A stretch of 27,205 nt of DNA from Selaginella moellendorffii (lineage: Eukaryota; Streptophyta; Lycopodiopsida; Selaginellales; Selaginellaceae), in the NCBI RefSeq assembly GCF_000143415.4, contig NW_003314289.1, forward strand, positions 1 to 27,205, given 5' to 3'. Each line of letters begins with the position of its first letter. Within the stretch, counting starts at the first letter, position 1. This document shows, piece after piece, positions 9,666-20,141 of this stretch. A program made the position numbers and the translations under genes. Under the pieces are notes generated by a model, which was not told the origin of the DNA, ran no database searches, and saw nothing but the letters and a program-made list of their open reading frames with translations.

Positions 9666-10950
9666 TGTTAGAGACCATTAAGTCGGGTTAAGGTACACTA
9701 ATTGGAGGTGACGAATCGTGAGAGTTCGACCACCTTTGTACTGGATGGATGAGGTACTTGATTCGGCCATTTTGGGGTTAACAAAAACAAGGGGATAGGA
9801 GCAACAGCGTGGAAGGCCAGCTAGCTGCCGTGGTTGCCAGACGCAAAATAGCTGAGAAAACTAAGGAATGGCAGTAGGATAGATATATAGCGCAGCAGCA
9901 CTTATCCATTCGCCTGGTAAAATGGCCTCTTTATCTGCGTGGGATTTCGCGAAAAATCTGACCTTGGGGTGGCGGACTGCTCGAAAACTCTTGTTGTGAT
10001 TATCCATCTGTGATCACTGGTGAGTCAGGAAATGCCGAGTTTTCGTAAGAGAGAAAGGGAAAAGAATGAGATCATCTGTGATCAGTCAGCAAATGCGAGG
10101 CAGCAGGAACTTGGGAGTCAGCAAAAGATTCCTCCCTGTCACTGACTTCCAAGTTTGCAAATCAGGAATGCAGCTATGGAGTTGCATTTTTTTTTTCTTC
10201 CTCCAAACCAGAGACATGGATCATGTAACCAAAGAAGTTCTGATCCATATGGAGAAACTCCCAAATTCCCAATCCAAGAAGTTGAGATCAGAGAAACCAG
10301 GGAGACTTTGGAAGCAAGAAAAGGTTCTGGACATTTGTCAAGAACAACCCTTTTTCTCTTTCTTCATTTTTTCCTCCATTTTTTTCTCTCTCTCTCTGAT
10401 TCTCCTGCTGCTTCCGCTTCTGCTGCTGCTGCTGCGCTGCAAAACACGAGAAAAAAGAGTAGAAAAAAAACACAGCACTCCCATTCATCAATTCCACTAT
10501 GCCATTTTCAGTCAGATCGAGAGAGAAGAAAAACTAGAAAAACAAGAAACACACACCACCTGCGATTTTACAGTCAAAGAGATTCTTTTTCTGATTTCCT
10601 CTGGAGCAGCATCAAGCTTGGCCAGAAAAATAAAAACTAAAGAACATTGAAAAAAAAGGGGAGAAGAAATCCTCTAAGTGTATATCATCTTCACAATATC
10701 ATACCTAGGGAAGGAGGCAAAAAACCAGAGAAAATCCTGCTCTTCTTCTTCTTTTCTTGCCGTCATTGTGCTCAAAACTTCAATCTAATCCAGTGTGGGT
10801 GAGAGGGAGTGAGAGAGATAAGATCGAAAGGGATGAAGAACAAAGCTAGACAACTATAAGAAAAGAAAAGAAAAGAAAAGAAAAAACTGACCAAAACGCG
10901 AGGAACAAGCGATTGGATCGACCCAACAATCGTTCGTCCTCGCTCTTGGA
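9666..10950. other. Intergenic region and S40 3' flank with simple repeats
   Basis: No supported gene lies here. The stretch contains a diverged direct repeat (10005-10040 and 10073-10099), pyrimidine-rich runs (10350-10400), a short CTG/CTT-rich patch (10400-10440) and an AAAAG microsatellite (10859-10884). The part next to 10951 probably holds the S40 3' UTR. The open frames on the plus strand are low-complexity artefacts. Confidence 0.5.
10859..10884. repeat. (AAAAG)n microsatellite
   Basis: Five tandem AAAAG-type units lie just downstream of the S40 stop codon, in its presumed 3' UTR. On the transcribed strand this reads as CTTTT repeats. Confidence 0.85.
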
Positions 10951-11745
10951 TCACCCGCCCAGGAATCCAGTCTGCATCCACACTGCGTTCCTCACTCGCC
11001 GGAGATCCATCCCTTTGAGCGTCCTCCCGGCGCCCTCGTACACCGAGAAGGCAGTGTGGCTCTTGGCATACTCCCTCGCCGCGAGCTCGTGAGGAGGGAT
11101 CCTGTTCTTCTTCCTGCCCATCTCGCGACCGCGCGGATCCAAATCCTCCTCCTGCCACTCATCCTCCGCCTCCTCCACCTCCTCGGGCTCCTCCGATCCA
11201 TCGAACCCATTCTCCTTGCCGCCGCGCTTGTCGATCCCCAGGATCTTGCTCCAGTCCGGGATGTTCACTGGCGCGGACTGCTGCTGGATCATCTTCCCCG
11301 GGTGATCGAAGGACGAGACCTGGGGGATCATCCGCGAGGCCGTGGTGGATTTGCGCACTGGCGCCGCGGTGGACACCTCCTTGGCGCTTGGGCGATTGAT
11401 GGACGAGAGCCCCAGCGGCGAGGCTTGCTCCTTGGTGGAGGATTCCAGCCCCAGCCACTGGCGCCCACTCTTGAGGAATCGCGCCGATGGCTGCTGCTGA
11501 GAGGGTTGATTCTCGTCCAGATCGTCGGCTGAATTCTCGTCGCCGCCCCACACGTCCTCCTCCCGGAGCTCGCTGTCGGGTGGATCGAGCATCGAGAGCG
11601 GCGACGGGGATGATCCGGGAGAGATCCCGAGGAGCTTGTCCCGGCGGCTCGGCCCAGCCGCCGCGGCATTCCTCTCGCGGATCACGCTGGAGAGGCCGCT
11701 GGAGATGCGCTCCTTGGGCGCCACCGCGGTCATTCTTGTCATCAT
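10951..11745 (-). CDS. Senescence regulator S40 family protein (DUF584)
   Basis: S40 proteins are plant-specific, mostly nuclear, intronless genes linked to leaf senescence and stress; their biochemical role is unclear. This single-exon frame encodes 264 aa. Three S40 signatures are visible in order: an acidic box EEDVWGG (about 58-65), [13 protein letters not shown] (157-169), and a long C-terminal block from [13 protein letters not shown] (215) through [19 protein letters not shown] to NAVWMQTGF. The middle contains a very acidic tract ([18 protein letters not shown]). It is longer than many angiosperm S40 proteins because of Ser/Gln-rich linkers. The frame continues upstream without a further ATG. 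Two adjacent ATGs occur at 11745 and 11742; I chose the first. Confidence 0.9.
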   Translation of the reverse strand: MMTRMTAVAPKERISSGLSSVIRERNAAAAGPSRRDKLLGISPGSSPSPLSMLDPPDSELREEDVWGGDENSADDLDENQPSQQQPSARFLKSGRQWLGLESSTKEQASPLGLSSINRPSAKEVSTAAPVRKSTTASRMIPQVSSFDHPGKMIQQQSAPVNIPDWSKILGIDKRGGKENGFDGSEEPEEVEEAEDEWQEEDLDPRGREMGRKKNRIPPHELAAREYAKSHTAFSVYEGAGRTLKGMDLRRVRNAVWMQTGFLGG

Positions 11746-12370
11746 TGCAGCTCCTCTCGCTCGATGATCACGGCCTCTCTTTCTTCGCACGCGCTCGTGA
11801 GAGGAATTCTGGAAAGGGGAAAGAAGAGAATTCCTGCCCAGAAATCCTGGCTAGAACTAGGGTAGATCGATGGATGGATCGATCAATTGCTCTTAAAGCT
11901 GATCGCGATCCAAGACTTGTGCCGCACGATGCTGGAGCTCACCACACACCCCACGCTTCGACCATCCAACCCGATAGCTTGGAGAAGAAGATGAAGAACA
12001 CGCTTGCGTCTAGAACTCTCTCAAGAAAGGGAAAACTTATAGAAGACCCAGTGGAAGGAGAAATGGGGACAACCAAACGAAGATCTCTCTCCTTCCTCGC
12101 GATGGCGCTTGGATTGGATCAACGAAGAAAACAAAAATGCCCCTTCCGGAAGAGATGGAGAGCACAAAATAAAAGAGGGGAAATCTGGAATCCAAATGCT
12201 CTCGCGAAGCAGCGATGGAAGGCCGAGCTACAAACCAGGGATTGAGAGACAAAAAAAATTGAGAGAGATCCCTTCCCAATGCCGCAACACGGCCAATCTT
12301 CTTCCTCTCGCTCCGCGAGAACCCTAAAAAATGGCCCTCGCCATAGCTTCCATTTGGATTTACTCCTGAA
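11746..12370 (-). other. Presumed long 5' UTR of the S40 gene
   Basis: The nearest good TATA box on the minus strand is at 12371-12380, which would give a leader of roughly 590 nt. The stretch has no supported coding region. It contains accctaaaa near 12321, the reverse-orientation telo-box core. Confidence 0.45.
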
Positions 12371-12380
12371 ATTTTATATG
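12371..12380 (-). promoter_or_regulatory. Candidate TATA box of the S40 gene
   Basis: The minus strand reads CATATAAAAT here. It is the best TATA-like element upstream of the S40 ORF. The assignment is by motif and position only. Confidence 0.45.
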
Positions 12381-13111
12381 CTGCTCATCCGTGGAGGACA
12401 CCGTCCTTAGCAGGGGATCGTTTACACCAGGGGCCCTTAGTAAAGTGTGGTTTAGGTTTGGTGGAGTTTAAACTCGGCTTAAACCCGTGGCGTTTAGCGA
12501 AACCCATGATTGGGTTAATTTCAAATGATGACCTTGGATTAAAGTCTAAGTTGATTGTTCAGGGTACGTTGGAATACGCGAAAGTATACGATGCCATCAT
12601 CGAGCGTTAAAAAAAAACTTAAATTCCTGCGCAGAGAGTGTGTTGATGGCCGGAATCGTGATCATGGGATTCAAAGTGGATGATTATGCGGGGGAATATG
12701 CTCGTCCGGTATGAACCTTGGGGAGAGTTACAACATCACAAAGGCACACGGGGCATATAAGTTACATGGATGGATGGAACTGAATCTCTCCGAATCTTTT
12801 TTTTTTTTCTCTTTTCTTTGCGAGTACCACGGATGAATGGATCGACAATCAATCGATCAGCGTGATGGATCGATCCATCCGTGGCTCGCCACACTTGCTT
12901 GCAGCGAGCGAGTGCGTTGTCACCTCGTCATTATCAGAACCAAAGGAGAAACAAAAGACAAAGCAATCGGCGACGAAGAAGAGGCGAGCGCGCGGCGCGC
13001 AAGCTTAAGTTTCTCCTCCACCTGTGAAAGCTTCCAAAACCGGCGGATTGTTACCAGGGAACCCTAACGCCAAACACCATGGAGGTCCGTCCACGTAAAA
13101 GTGAGAGGGCA

Positions 13112-13191
13112 TCACGGAACCTTTAAAAAGAATGGGCGAGGAAGTTACATCCGGTAAGAAACGTAGTATACTTCCCCCTAGGGTTCCGTGA
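13112..13191. repeat. 10-bp inverted repeat, 60-nt spacer
   Basis: tcacggaacc (13112-13121) and ggttccgtga (13182-13191) are exact reverse complements. They could be the ends of a tiny MITE remnant or form a hairpin in RNA. Confidence 0.5.
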
Positions 13192-13605
13192 GCGACATGG
13201 CCACCTTTCCCCTTACAAGCCCCAAAGTTATAAAATTCTAGGGTCAGCATCGTCCGCCAACTTCCAGTATTATAACAGTGGACACATAGACACTACTCAC
13301 GCCATAATACTGCCAATGTGCCAGAGATACACCCAACAATCCATGTACGGCCATCCCGCCCCTCTAGCGAATTGCCCGGTCCCCTTATAAATCTCCATGC
13401 ATTCCATTCTTGTCCATACCATACCATACCACCACCCTGTGGCGCCTCTGGATTGGCCCTGGTTTAACATAAGCCAAGATTACCCTGTTAGTTTTAAACT
13501 AACCCCGAGTGTCGTTTAGGGCAGGTGCCTATTACTCTCGTTTTGCGCGCCGTACGAGACGCGATTCCCGCCAGTGGGCCACAGCGTACGGCCGCGTCAG
13601 TAGCA

Positions 13606-13644
13606 GTATACGTGTCCCGGGGCCACGCTAGGGACACGTGTCCC
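13606..13644. promoter_or_regulatory. G-box/ABRE-like palindromic cluster
   Basis: GGGACACGTGTCCC at 13631-13644 is a perfect 14-bp palindrome around a CACGTG G-box. A second ACGTGTCCC lies at 13610-13618, so GTGTCCC, GGGACAC and GTGTCCC follow each other. In plants such elements bind bZIP or bHLH factors. The target gene is unclear. Confidence 0.55.
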
Positions 13645-15082
13645 GCGGATAATGTGGGAAAGCGACGTTGTCCCCATCCCGTAGGTACCCATAATGAAAT
13701 GATGGGTATGGGCCACACACACAAACAACGCCAGCGCGTACGGACTGGGCCAGTGACCAGCTTGTGTACGGAGCGGCGCAGTGCTCGGTAATCAGCCGGC
13801 AACCTTGTTGTTAATTCGCGCGGTGTTGAAAACGGCCAGCCACACAAACAAGAGTGGGAAAATCAATAGGTTAATCGGGAGACAATGTGGATGATGAAGA
13901 TGGATAGAACCTTGCTTGGATTGTCACCTTGTCCCCACTAAACGTTTAACAAGGCTTATGAGGAGACAAAAGATTTGATTACCAATCCCGCTGATACGCA
14001 CGATCTCGTCGCCGAGTTTAAAATGTTCTAAGATCGGGCAGCTGTGCCGTCGTAAGTGGCTGCTTTGATAATCTGTTGATTATTCCTGGTTATACATGAT
14101 AAAAGCTTGGCTCTCGATCGAGAGTTTAAGTTTACCTCTTTTGTCTTTGGGGGCCTTTTTGTAAAGCTTTTGACACTGTGACGAGCGATTTAGCACCGCC
14201 CGTATCGTCGTACAAGAGTGCTGCCCAGAATGGTGACACTATCTTTCTCTTTTCTTCGCTGGATGGTCTATAAAGAAATAGCAAAGTCATTGGAAGTATG
14301 AATCAGCCTGCTTAAATTTCAAGTAGTAGTACTCACTCACCTTTGTTTTAATGGAGTCGCATATGCAACTTGGAGGATTTGCAGGCCAAACCTCTGCTTC
14401 CGTCCTTGAACTCGCTGTTCAAAGCAAAAAAAACATAAAAAAGCAAACCTTTCATGTGACCCGATGGATGAGGCGTCACAAGCTCCTGCTTTGTTTTGTA
14501 ATCCCGAAATCACACGGACTGCAATTACAATCCTTGGAAAAGTTTGCCTCCTCCTACTTGACCTTTGACAAAGCCTTGCAGTGGTTCTGTGAATCATCAA
14601 ACAGAGCACCATTTTCTCTCTGGAAGATAAAAAATTAAAAAGAGGAGACAATCACTCAAGGGTCCTACGCCAAAGGAACAAAATCAAGATCGGAAAAAAG
14701 CAAGGGAAAAAAACTTGCAAAAAACAGTTGCTCACCAGTCTTAAGTTTTTATTTTTGTTTTCCCAGTGGATGACCGAAGCGTTACTTTCACCACCCAAAT
14801 CCAAACAGTGACTAGTGGACCTTGCTGTGAAAGCGGCAGTCGAGCTGTTGAGAGTGGGAAGCCTTTGCTTTCTGCGCGTATATAACCATTCCACAAAAGA
14901 ACATCAAAACGCAAACGAGAAACCTGTTTTGCAGCACCAACGCGAGCGCTGCCTCTCATAGTGTTGTTGTTGTTGTGGTCGAAAACGATTGAAGAAGCTT
15001 TCCTCCAACCGGTGGATTGTTGGCTGTTGCTCGAGTTTTCAATGCCGCAACTGTTTTTTTTTAATTCTTGTTCCTTCGATTG

Positions 15083-17163
15083 CTAGCCGGGTAACAGTGA
15101 AGCCACCACCGCTGCATCATCAGCCGCTGTTACTTCTTCGGCATACATTTCATGCCCCTTCTTTCCAGCCCCGGCATCCAGAATCTCCTTTAGCTTTTGT
15201 AAAGCTGCAAGCATGGATATCGAAAGTGTTAGTACTGCATTTAATAAAAGAGATTCGGGCCGAGACGGACCAGTCCAATAGCGGGGACGGAGCTCTTTAG
15301 TGGATTCGGAGGACACTTTGTACGTCTTGCAGGAGCTGTTTTGGACCTTGGCGAGAATGCTCTTGAAATACCTCACCTACAGGATCGGACAAACGAAAAT
15401 GAGTGAGCGAGATGAGAGAAAAGAAAAAGAGAGAGTGATGGACTTTTCTTTTTTACCTCTTCCTTGCGAAGAAGCGTGAAGCAAGAGCCTGATCTTCCAG
15501 CTCTAGCAGTCCGGCCGACTCGGTGTACATATGTTCTCGCAAAAGGAGGCATGTCGTAGTTGATTATGTGCGTGACACCTTCGACGTCCATTCCCCGGGC
15601 CATTGCGTCAGACGCCACCAAAACTTGTGCTTCCCCGGCTCTAAACGCGGCCAAGGCTTTGCTGTACAACGACACAGACAAGAGAGTCAGTGTAGACAAA
15701 GTTTTTGGTCGTCCCACACCTTCGTGCCAGCTGATGTTGGAAGCTCGAGTACTCGACAGCTCTAAAAGGAAGATCCTCGAAGCACGCCAGGAATGTTGAT
15801 AAGCGATGAGTGTTTGACACGGACGAGGTGAAGATCACTGTTCGCTGATCACCCAGGCTGTGCAAAAGTGTGACGAGTTTCAATGGCTTTTGTTGCGCCT
15901 TACAGATCTGTATAAGAGAAATGAGAGAAACACATAACACGCATAAAACGCCGAGAGAAGAAAAGTGTCACAACGTTGTTAAAACCAAAACTTACAATCG
16001 TGTAGGACCGCAATTGCTCTGGGAGCTTATACAAGTTGTCCGATGTCGACAGTGCAATGGAAAGTGGATGGTACAGCCCAAGCTGTGCGATCTTCGCTGG
16101 ATCCCTTGTCAAAGTAGCCGATACAATAATCTTCTGAAGCCTCGGTACGACGCAGCCTTTGATACCTCTTTCTAAGCACCTGATAAACGAGGAAAAACAC
16201 ACAAGACTTTGAAACAAGACCGCGAAGGAATATAAAAACTTACGAGCGGCGGATGGTGCGAACCGAGCCAATGCCGGGATTACTATCGTCGCTGGGAGAA
16301 AAGTTCTTGCCAGTGGCTGCTTCAAGGACGGTCGGAAGCCATTCCTGATACGCCTCACGCAGAAGTCGATCTGTCTCATCTACAACCTTGAGAAAAACGT
16401 GGAGCTTAGAAAAAAAAAAAAAAAAGGAAAACGAGAAGATGAAAGTGCTTACCAAGTATTGAAGATGCTCCAGTGTAAACCCAGGAGTGTTTTGTATGTG
16501 ATCCATGAGCCGACCCGGAGTGGCAACCAGAATGTCGACTCGACTCTCCGGAAGATTATCACTGGCAAGATGGAGCTCCCGGAAGCAAGTATCGGTTTTT
16601 CCAGGGAAAAGCACGAGCTGAGAGGCTTCAGCGGCTACAGAAGTTTGTCCAACAGCAATACCGATGGAAAGACCAACCGAAGGAGCTATAGCATCAAAGA
16701 CTTGCTTCACCTGGAAAAATACCCCGAAGAACACAACGAAAGAAATGGAGAAAGAAAAAACACCCAAAGAGAGAATACCTGCATTGCTAGATCACGAGTT
16801 GGCACCACAATGAGAGCTCGAAGGCGCCTTAGAAGACGCTGGGAGAGGCTTTGAGCGATGGGCAAGGAGTACGCGAGAGTTTTGCCACTCCCAGTGGGAG
16901 ACGAGATGCTTAAATCCCTGGCGCCACCTCCAGGACCCACGGTTTCGTGCCACACCGCCGCTTGCACGGGGAATAGCGAGTGAATTCCAACGTTTCGCAA
17001 CGATTCCATCAAGCTGCATCATCAAAGAAATCGAATGCCACATTGCGAGTGATCGCACGTACCCAGGATGAAGAAATGGCACAGAATCGAGGCTTTGCTC
17101 CTCGAAAGACTTGACATCCAACGGCTGGCGCATCCATTGCAAGACCGGAGGCGCCTTTGCCAT
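15083..17163 (-). CDS. RH1: DEAD-box ATP-dependent RNA helicase, DDX51/Dbp6 type (plant RH1)
   Basis: This helicase family acts in nucleolar 60S ribosome assembly (yeast Dbp6, animal DDX51). Nine exons: 17163-17063, 17013-16779, 16710-16453, 16386-16244, 16179-15996, 15907-15720, 15661-15457, 15376-15271 and 15204-15083, giving 513 aa, the size expected for plant RH1. Motifs in order: Q-motif Gln51; motif I SPTGSGKT (72-79); Ia PTRDLA (105-110); Ib TPGRLMDH; motif II DETD (201-204); motif III SAT (266-268); ASDAMARGMDVEGV (motif V); and HRVGRTARAGR (416-426, motif VI). Motif II has Thr in place of Ala; from memory DETD also occurs in other plant RH1 proteins. The C-terminal region ends at LLPG. 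The last intron (15270-15205) restores a YWTALQKLKEI reading typical of the family. The start is the ATG at 17163. Confidence 0.93.
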
Positions 17164-17270
17164 GTAAACCCTTCCTCATAAACCCTAAATAAAATCTCGA
17201 TTAAAATATTCAAAACAGTTAATAATAAAACATTTCAAGCGTTTAGGGCTCTGAGGGTTTTAGGGCGGCG
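17164..17270 (-). promoter_or_regulatory. Helicase promoter with three telo-box cores
   Basis: aaaccctaaa at 17180-17189, and reverse-orientation tttaggg at 17242-17248 and 17259-17265, lie within about 100 bp upstream of the helicase ATG. The telo-box is enriched upstream of plant ribosome-biogenesis genes, which fits the gene product. Confidence 0.6.
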
Positions 17271-17700
17271 AAAATGCTTGGATCTAAAATCTTTTGAACA
17301 GGTGGCTCTTCCGCTCGAGAGTGCCTTTGACGAATAGTAGGAGTGGCCGTATCCCTTCGACATTGGCGTCTCACTGGTGTGCGACAACGAGGAGATAGGT
17401 CAGATTAATTGATATGTTTCTTAGTTTTGCTGGAACAGGAGGAGGCCAAGATAGTAGCTCTGGAGCTGGACAGCAGTTAGCTCTGGACAAGCCAAAAAGG
17501 AAATCTTTGCCATAGAGGAAGTTGCCATCAATATATACATAATATTCCCTGAGTTTGAATACCAAGTATCTGATCACCCCAAGACAAAGCTAATTCATAT
17601 CTTGTTTAAATTTTAGAAGAAAAGTCTACATTTCCATATGTAGTTTTATTATATTCTCAGCTATCTTTTGCCTTCGCATTTTTTTTTTTTTGTGGCTGGC
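17271..17700. other. Spacer between gene-rich and AT-rich parts
   Basis: Moderately GC-balanced at first (17271-17520), then increasingly AT-rich. I find no ORF that can be assigned. The first 130 bp have a coding-like feel on the plus strand but every frame is quickly interrupted, so a truncated gene start is possible but not supported. Confidence 0.35.
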
Positions 17701-17705
17701 CCTTT

Positions 17706-17710
<5 letters not shown>

Positions 17711-17786
<76 letters not shown>
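17711..17786. repeat. (TA)n microsatellite
   Basis: About 38 uninterrupted TA dinucleotides. The poly-Ile/Tyr reading frame across it is an artefact. It marks the start of the AT-rich part of the window. Confidence 0.97.
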
Positions 17787-17790
<4 letters not shown>

Positions 17791-19033
17791 TATAAACTGG
17801 CATTTTCTATTCTCTAAAATTAAAATGATATTAAGTAAATATTTATTTTTAATTTCTATAATTACTAGATAGCCTAGATAGCTGTCAAAGAGCTACTTAT
17901 CTTTATATTATAAAAATATACTTTAATTGGGGAAACTAATCAAGTAGACATTTACTAAACCCTTCTACTTTTCAAATATAACTACGAACTCTATAAACAT
18001 AATGAATTTTAAATATTATATACATATTTTCCGTATTTTGTCAAGATATGTACTAACTTTTGAATACTTGATTATCTTGTTTAGGGCTAGAAGTATAGAT
18101 TTTCAATGATCATCATGGTGCCCCATAACTTCTTCTGGCCTCTTAGCTTCTTCTTGGTCTTTCATAGCATGTCTAGCAAGTAGTTATCTAGAGCAAAGAG
18201 GCTTGACACCATATATTAGGCCCAAACTTTGACCATGGGTCAAAAGGTTAACTCAAGAATGTAACTTAACATGCTTTAAGGGCAACAATAGTGTAGTAGA
18301 GCTTTTGTGGTAACTCAAAGGGTGTTTGGGTGGTGAATAACTTTTAAAAGAAAGCATAATAGAGTTTAGACAAGGCTAGAACTCTTTATCTTTGTTATTT
18401 CTAGATTCTAGCACTAGATTCTAACCTTGGTGTTAGAGACCAATTTTATTCTAGTGGTCAAGAATGTTCAATGTGATGGATTTAGAGGAAAGAAAAATAT
18501 AGCATAGTGAATCTAGAGGGAGAATAAAGGTTTGGTAAATTTAGGATTATAGTGGTCCTTTTGGTGTTTGGCAATTGGGCTGTTACACCATATCACTGAA
18601 TATTCAAGTTTATTATACAAATAATGCATGATTAATTATTTAACAATTTAAAATTTTAATTATAAAAATATAATTTTATATAACTATAGAAATCAGTTTA
18701 AATATTTTAATGCCCTTTTCTTACCATCTTCTTTAAGTTGTTAGATCTTTTTCATTTTTCTAACTAATGTGTGTTTTGCCAATCTCCCTTTGGAAGGATA
18801 AAAATATAGTTGTAAGGATAGATGAGAGTTATGTAATCCTTATGATCTTAGCAAGTTTGATTATGTCACCTTTAAGATTAAGCAGTAAATAATTATTATT
18901 GACAAAGTTGGTTCTCAATAGTAAGCTCTTAAATTTAGATTTCCCGGGAGGTTAGTATTACTCAAATCTTAATCTTAAGTATCCCAACACTCAAACTGCC
19001 AAATGTCAACTTAATATGTGGTATGACCTTATT

Positions 19034-19218
19034 CTTTAAGTATAACTCAACTAGAGCATATTGGACCACTAAATCTCAACTTAATATATGGTGTGATTTT
19101 TTAGCTAAACAATAGAAAAGGTAGTTTTAGCAAGCCTTAGATGTCTGTAATTTGATGTATTCACCCACACTTTTTTAAGTATAACTCAACTAAAGCATAT
19201 TGGACCGCTAAATCTCAC
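19034..19218 (+). repeat. Local direct duplication of about 45 bp
   Basis: 19034-19078 and 19172-19218 share the sequence around taagtataactcaact and gcatattggacc with few changes. Nearby phrases (cttaatatgtggtatgac, gttttagcaagc) are also duplicated, pointing to a short segmental tandem duplication. Confidence 0.8.
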
Positions 19219-19901
19219 AGTTTTAGCAAGCTTTAGCATTAGTTGCCATTTGTAGAGTTTATATGATACATATTTAATTCCCAAGGCACTCTTGATATAA
19301 ATCCTACCACCCAAAGCATTTAAATTCTTCACAACTCTCTAGAATGATAAAGAAGATAAAAAAAAGTAGGATATGATAGGAATCAATTTATTTTGCCATG
19401 CCATTATAAAGCATATCATGCATCACTTGTCCTTAATTTTGCTAAAATCTATCTCCATAACTCAAAGCAAAGATATAAGTGTGAATGAATGGGTGAATGA
19501 ATACTCTAAAATAGTATGGGAAAAGTTATACACCCTTACACTAGAATATCCTTTTCACTCAAAATATTCTCTAGGAAGAAATATTTTAAAATCTCACTCT
19601 TTCCAAGGTGTTTTATGATAATGAGGCCCCTACAAGAAGAGAAAGGTTTCAAATGCAATTCCCTAGATTACTTGTGGTTGCTAGGTTATAGTAAATATGT
19701 ACATGGAACCTTATAGGTGTAATTTTTTTTAAAATTAACCTTAAGTGGAATTGTTAAATTTAAGCAAAGAATTCAAGAAGAAAAGTTTATATGTAGCAGT
19801 ATACCACACATATGATGATTTCTGGTGGAGCTAATGAGTGTGAATGTTACATATATAATTTTGAGTATCAAAATTACTTATTAACAGATCCTTTTAGATA
19901 T

Positions 19902-20141
19902 TCTTATTTTATTACCGTGATGGTAGAAAATTGGTATTACTAAACCCTTTATCAGTCTCCATTGAAGCTACTTGAGAGACTAGTTATCATGCATGCATTA
20001 CATGAACTCCTATGTGTTTTTATTGAGCATATTTGGTTTGGAATAAAAAATTAGGGACTCTTGTGATATAATCTCTTAATATTTTTTGTGTCTACCAAGA
20101 CACTCCTATTATCATTTTTTATGTGTTGGTCCCATTGGCTT
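19902..20141 (+). repeat. Diverged dispersed repeat, copy 1
   Basis: This copy matches 21160-21476 over its whole length with substitutions and indels. Shared anchors are attggtattactaaaccc, tagtctccattgaagct-like sequence, gagactagttatcatg, and the distal ccaagacactcctattatcat and gtgttggtccattgg-type strings. It is probably a fragment of an old transposable element. Confidence 0.75.

Larger units (their letters stand above)
12381..15082. other. Large intergenic region with palindromes and inverted repeats
   Basis: No supported gene. Notable sequence includes the palindrome GAGTTTAAACTC (12464-12475), a 10-bp inverted repeat (13112-13121 with 13182-13191), a TATA-like TTATAAAT (13385-13392) followed by CCATA repeats, GTTAGTTTTAAACTAAC (13487-13503), a G-box cluster (13606-13644), another inverted repeat (tacccat/atgggta, 13686-13708), CTCTCGATCGAGAG (about 14111-14125) and TATA-like gtatataacc near 14878. 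Open frames at 13494-13847 and 14337-14651 occur on both strands with no family resemblance. Confidence 0.5.

Noticed and set aside
10066-10650. Long plus-strand open frames downstream of S40
   Set aside because: They are driven by low-complexity F/L/S and K/E runs from pyrimidine and purine tracts, overlap each other in two frames and show no domain.
11056-12245. Plus-strand open frames across the S40 gene
   Set aside because: These are GC-rich shadow frames antisense to the S40 coding sequence, without any recognisable protein feature.
13494-13847. Overlapping open frames on both strands
   Set aside because: They coincide with a GC-rich patch full of palindromes. The translations have no family resemblance and no splice or start support.
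14337-14959. Possible genes on either strand between S40 and the helicase
   Set aside because: Frames are short, unspliced and of non-protein-like composition. The TATA-like element near 14878 alone is not enough.
17690-17872. Open frame of alternating Ile-Tyr
   Set aside because: It is simply the translation of the (TA)n microsatellite.
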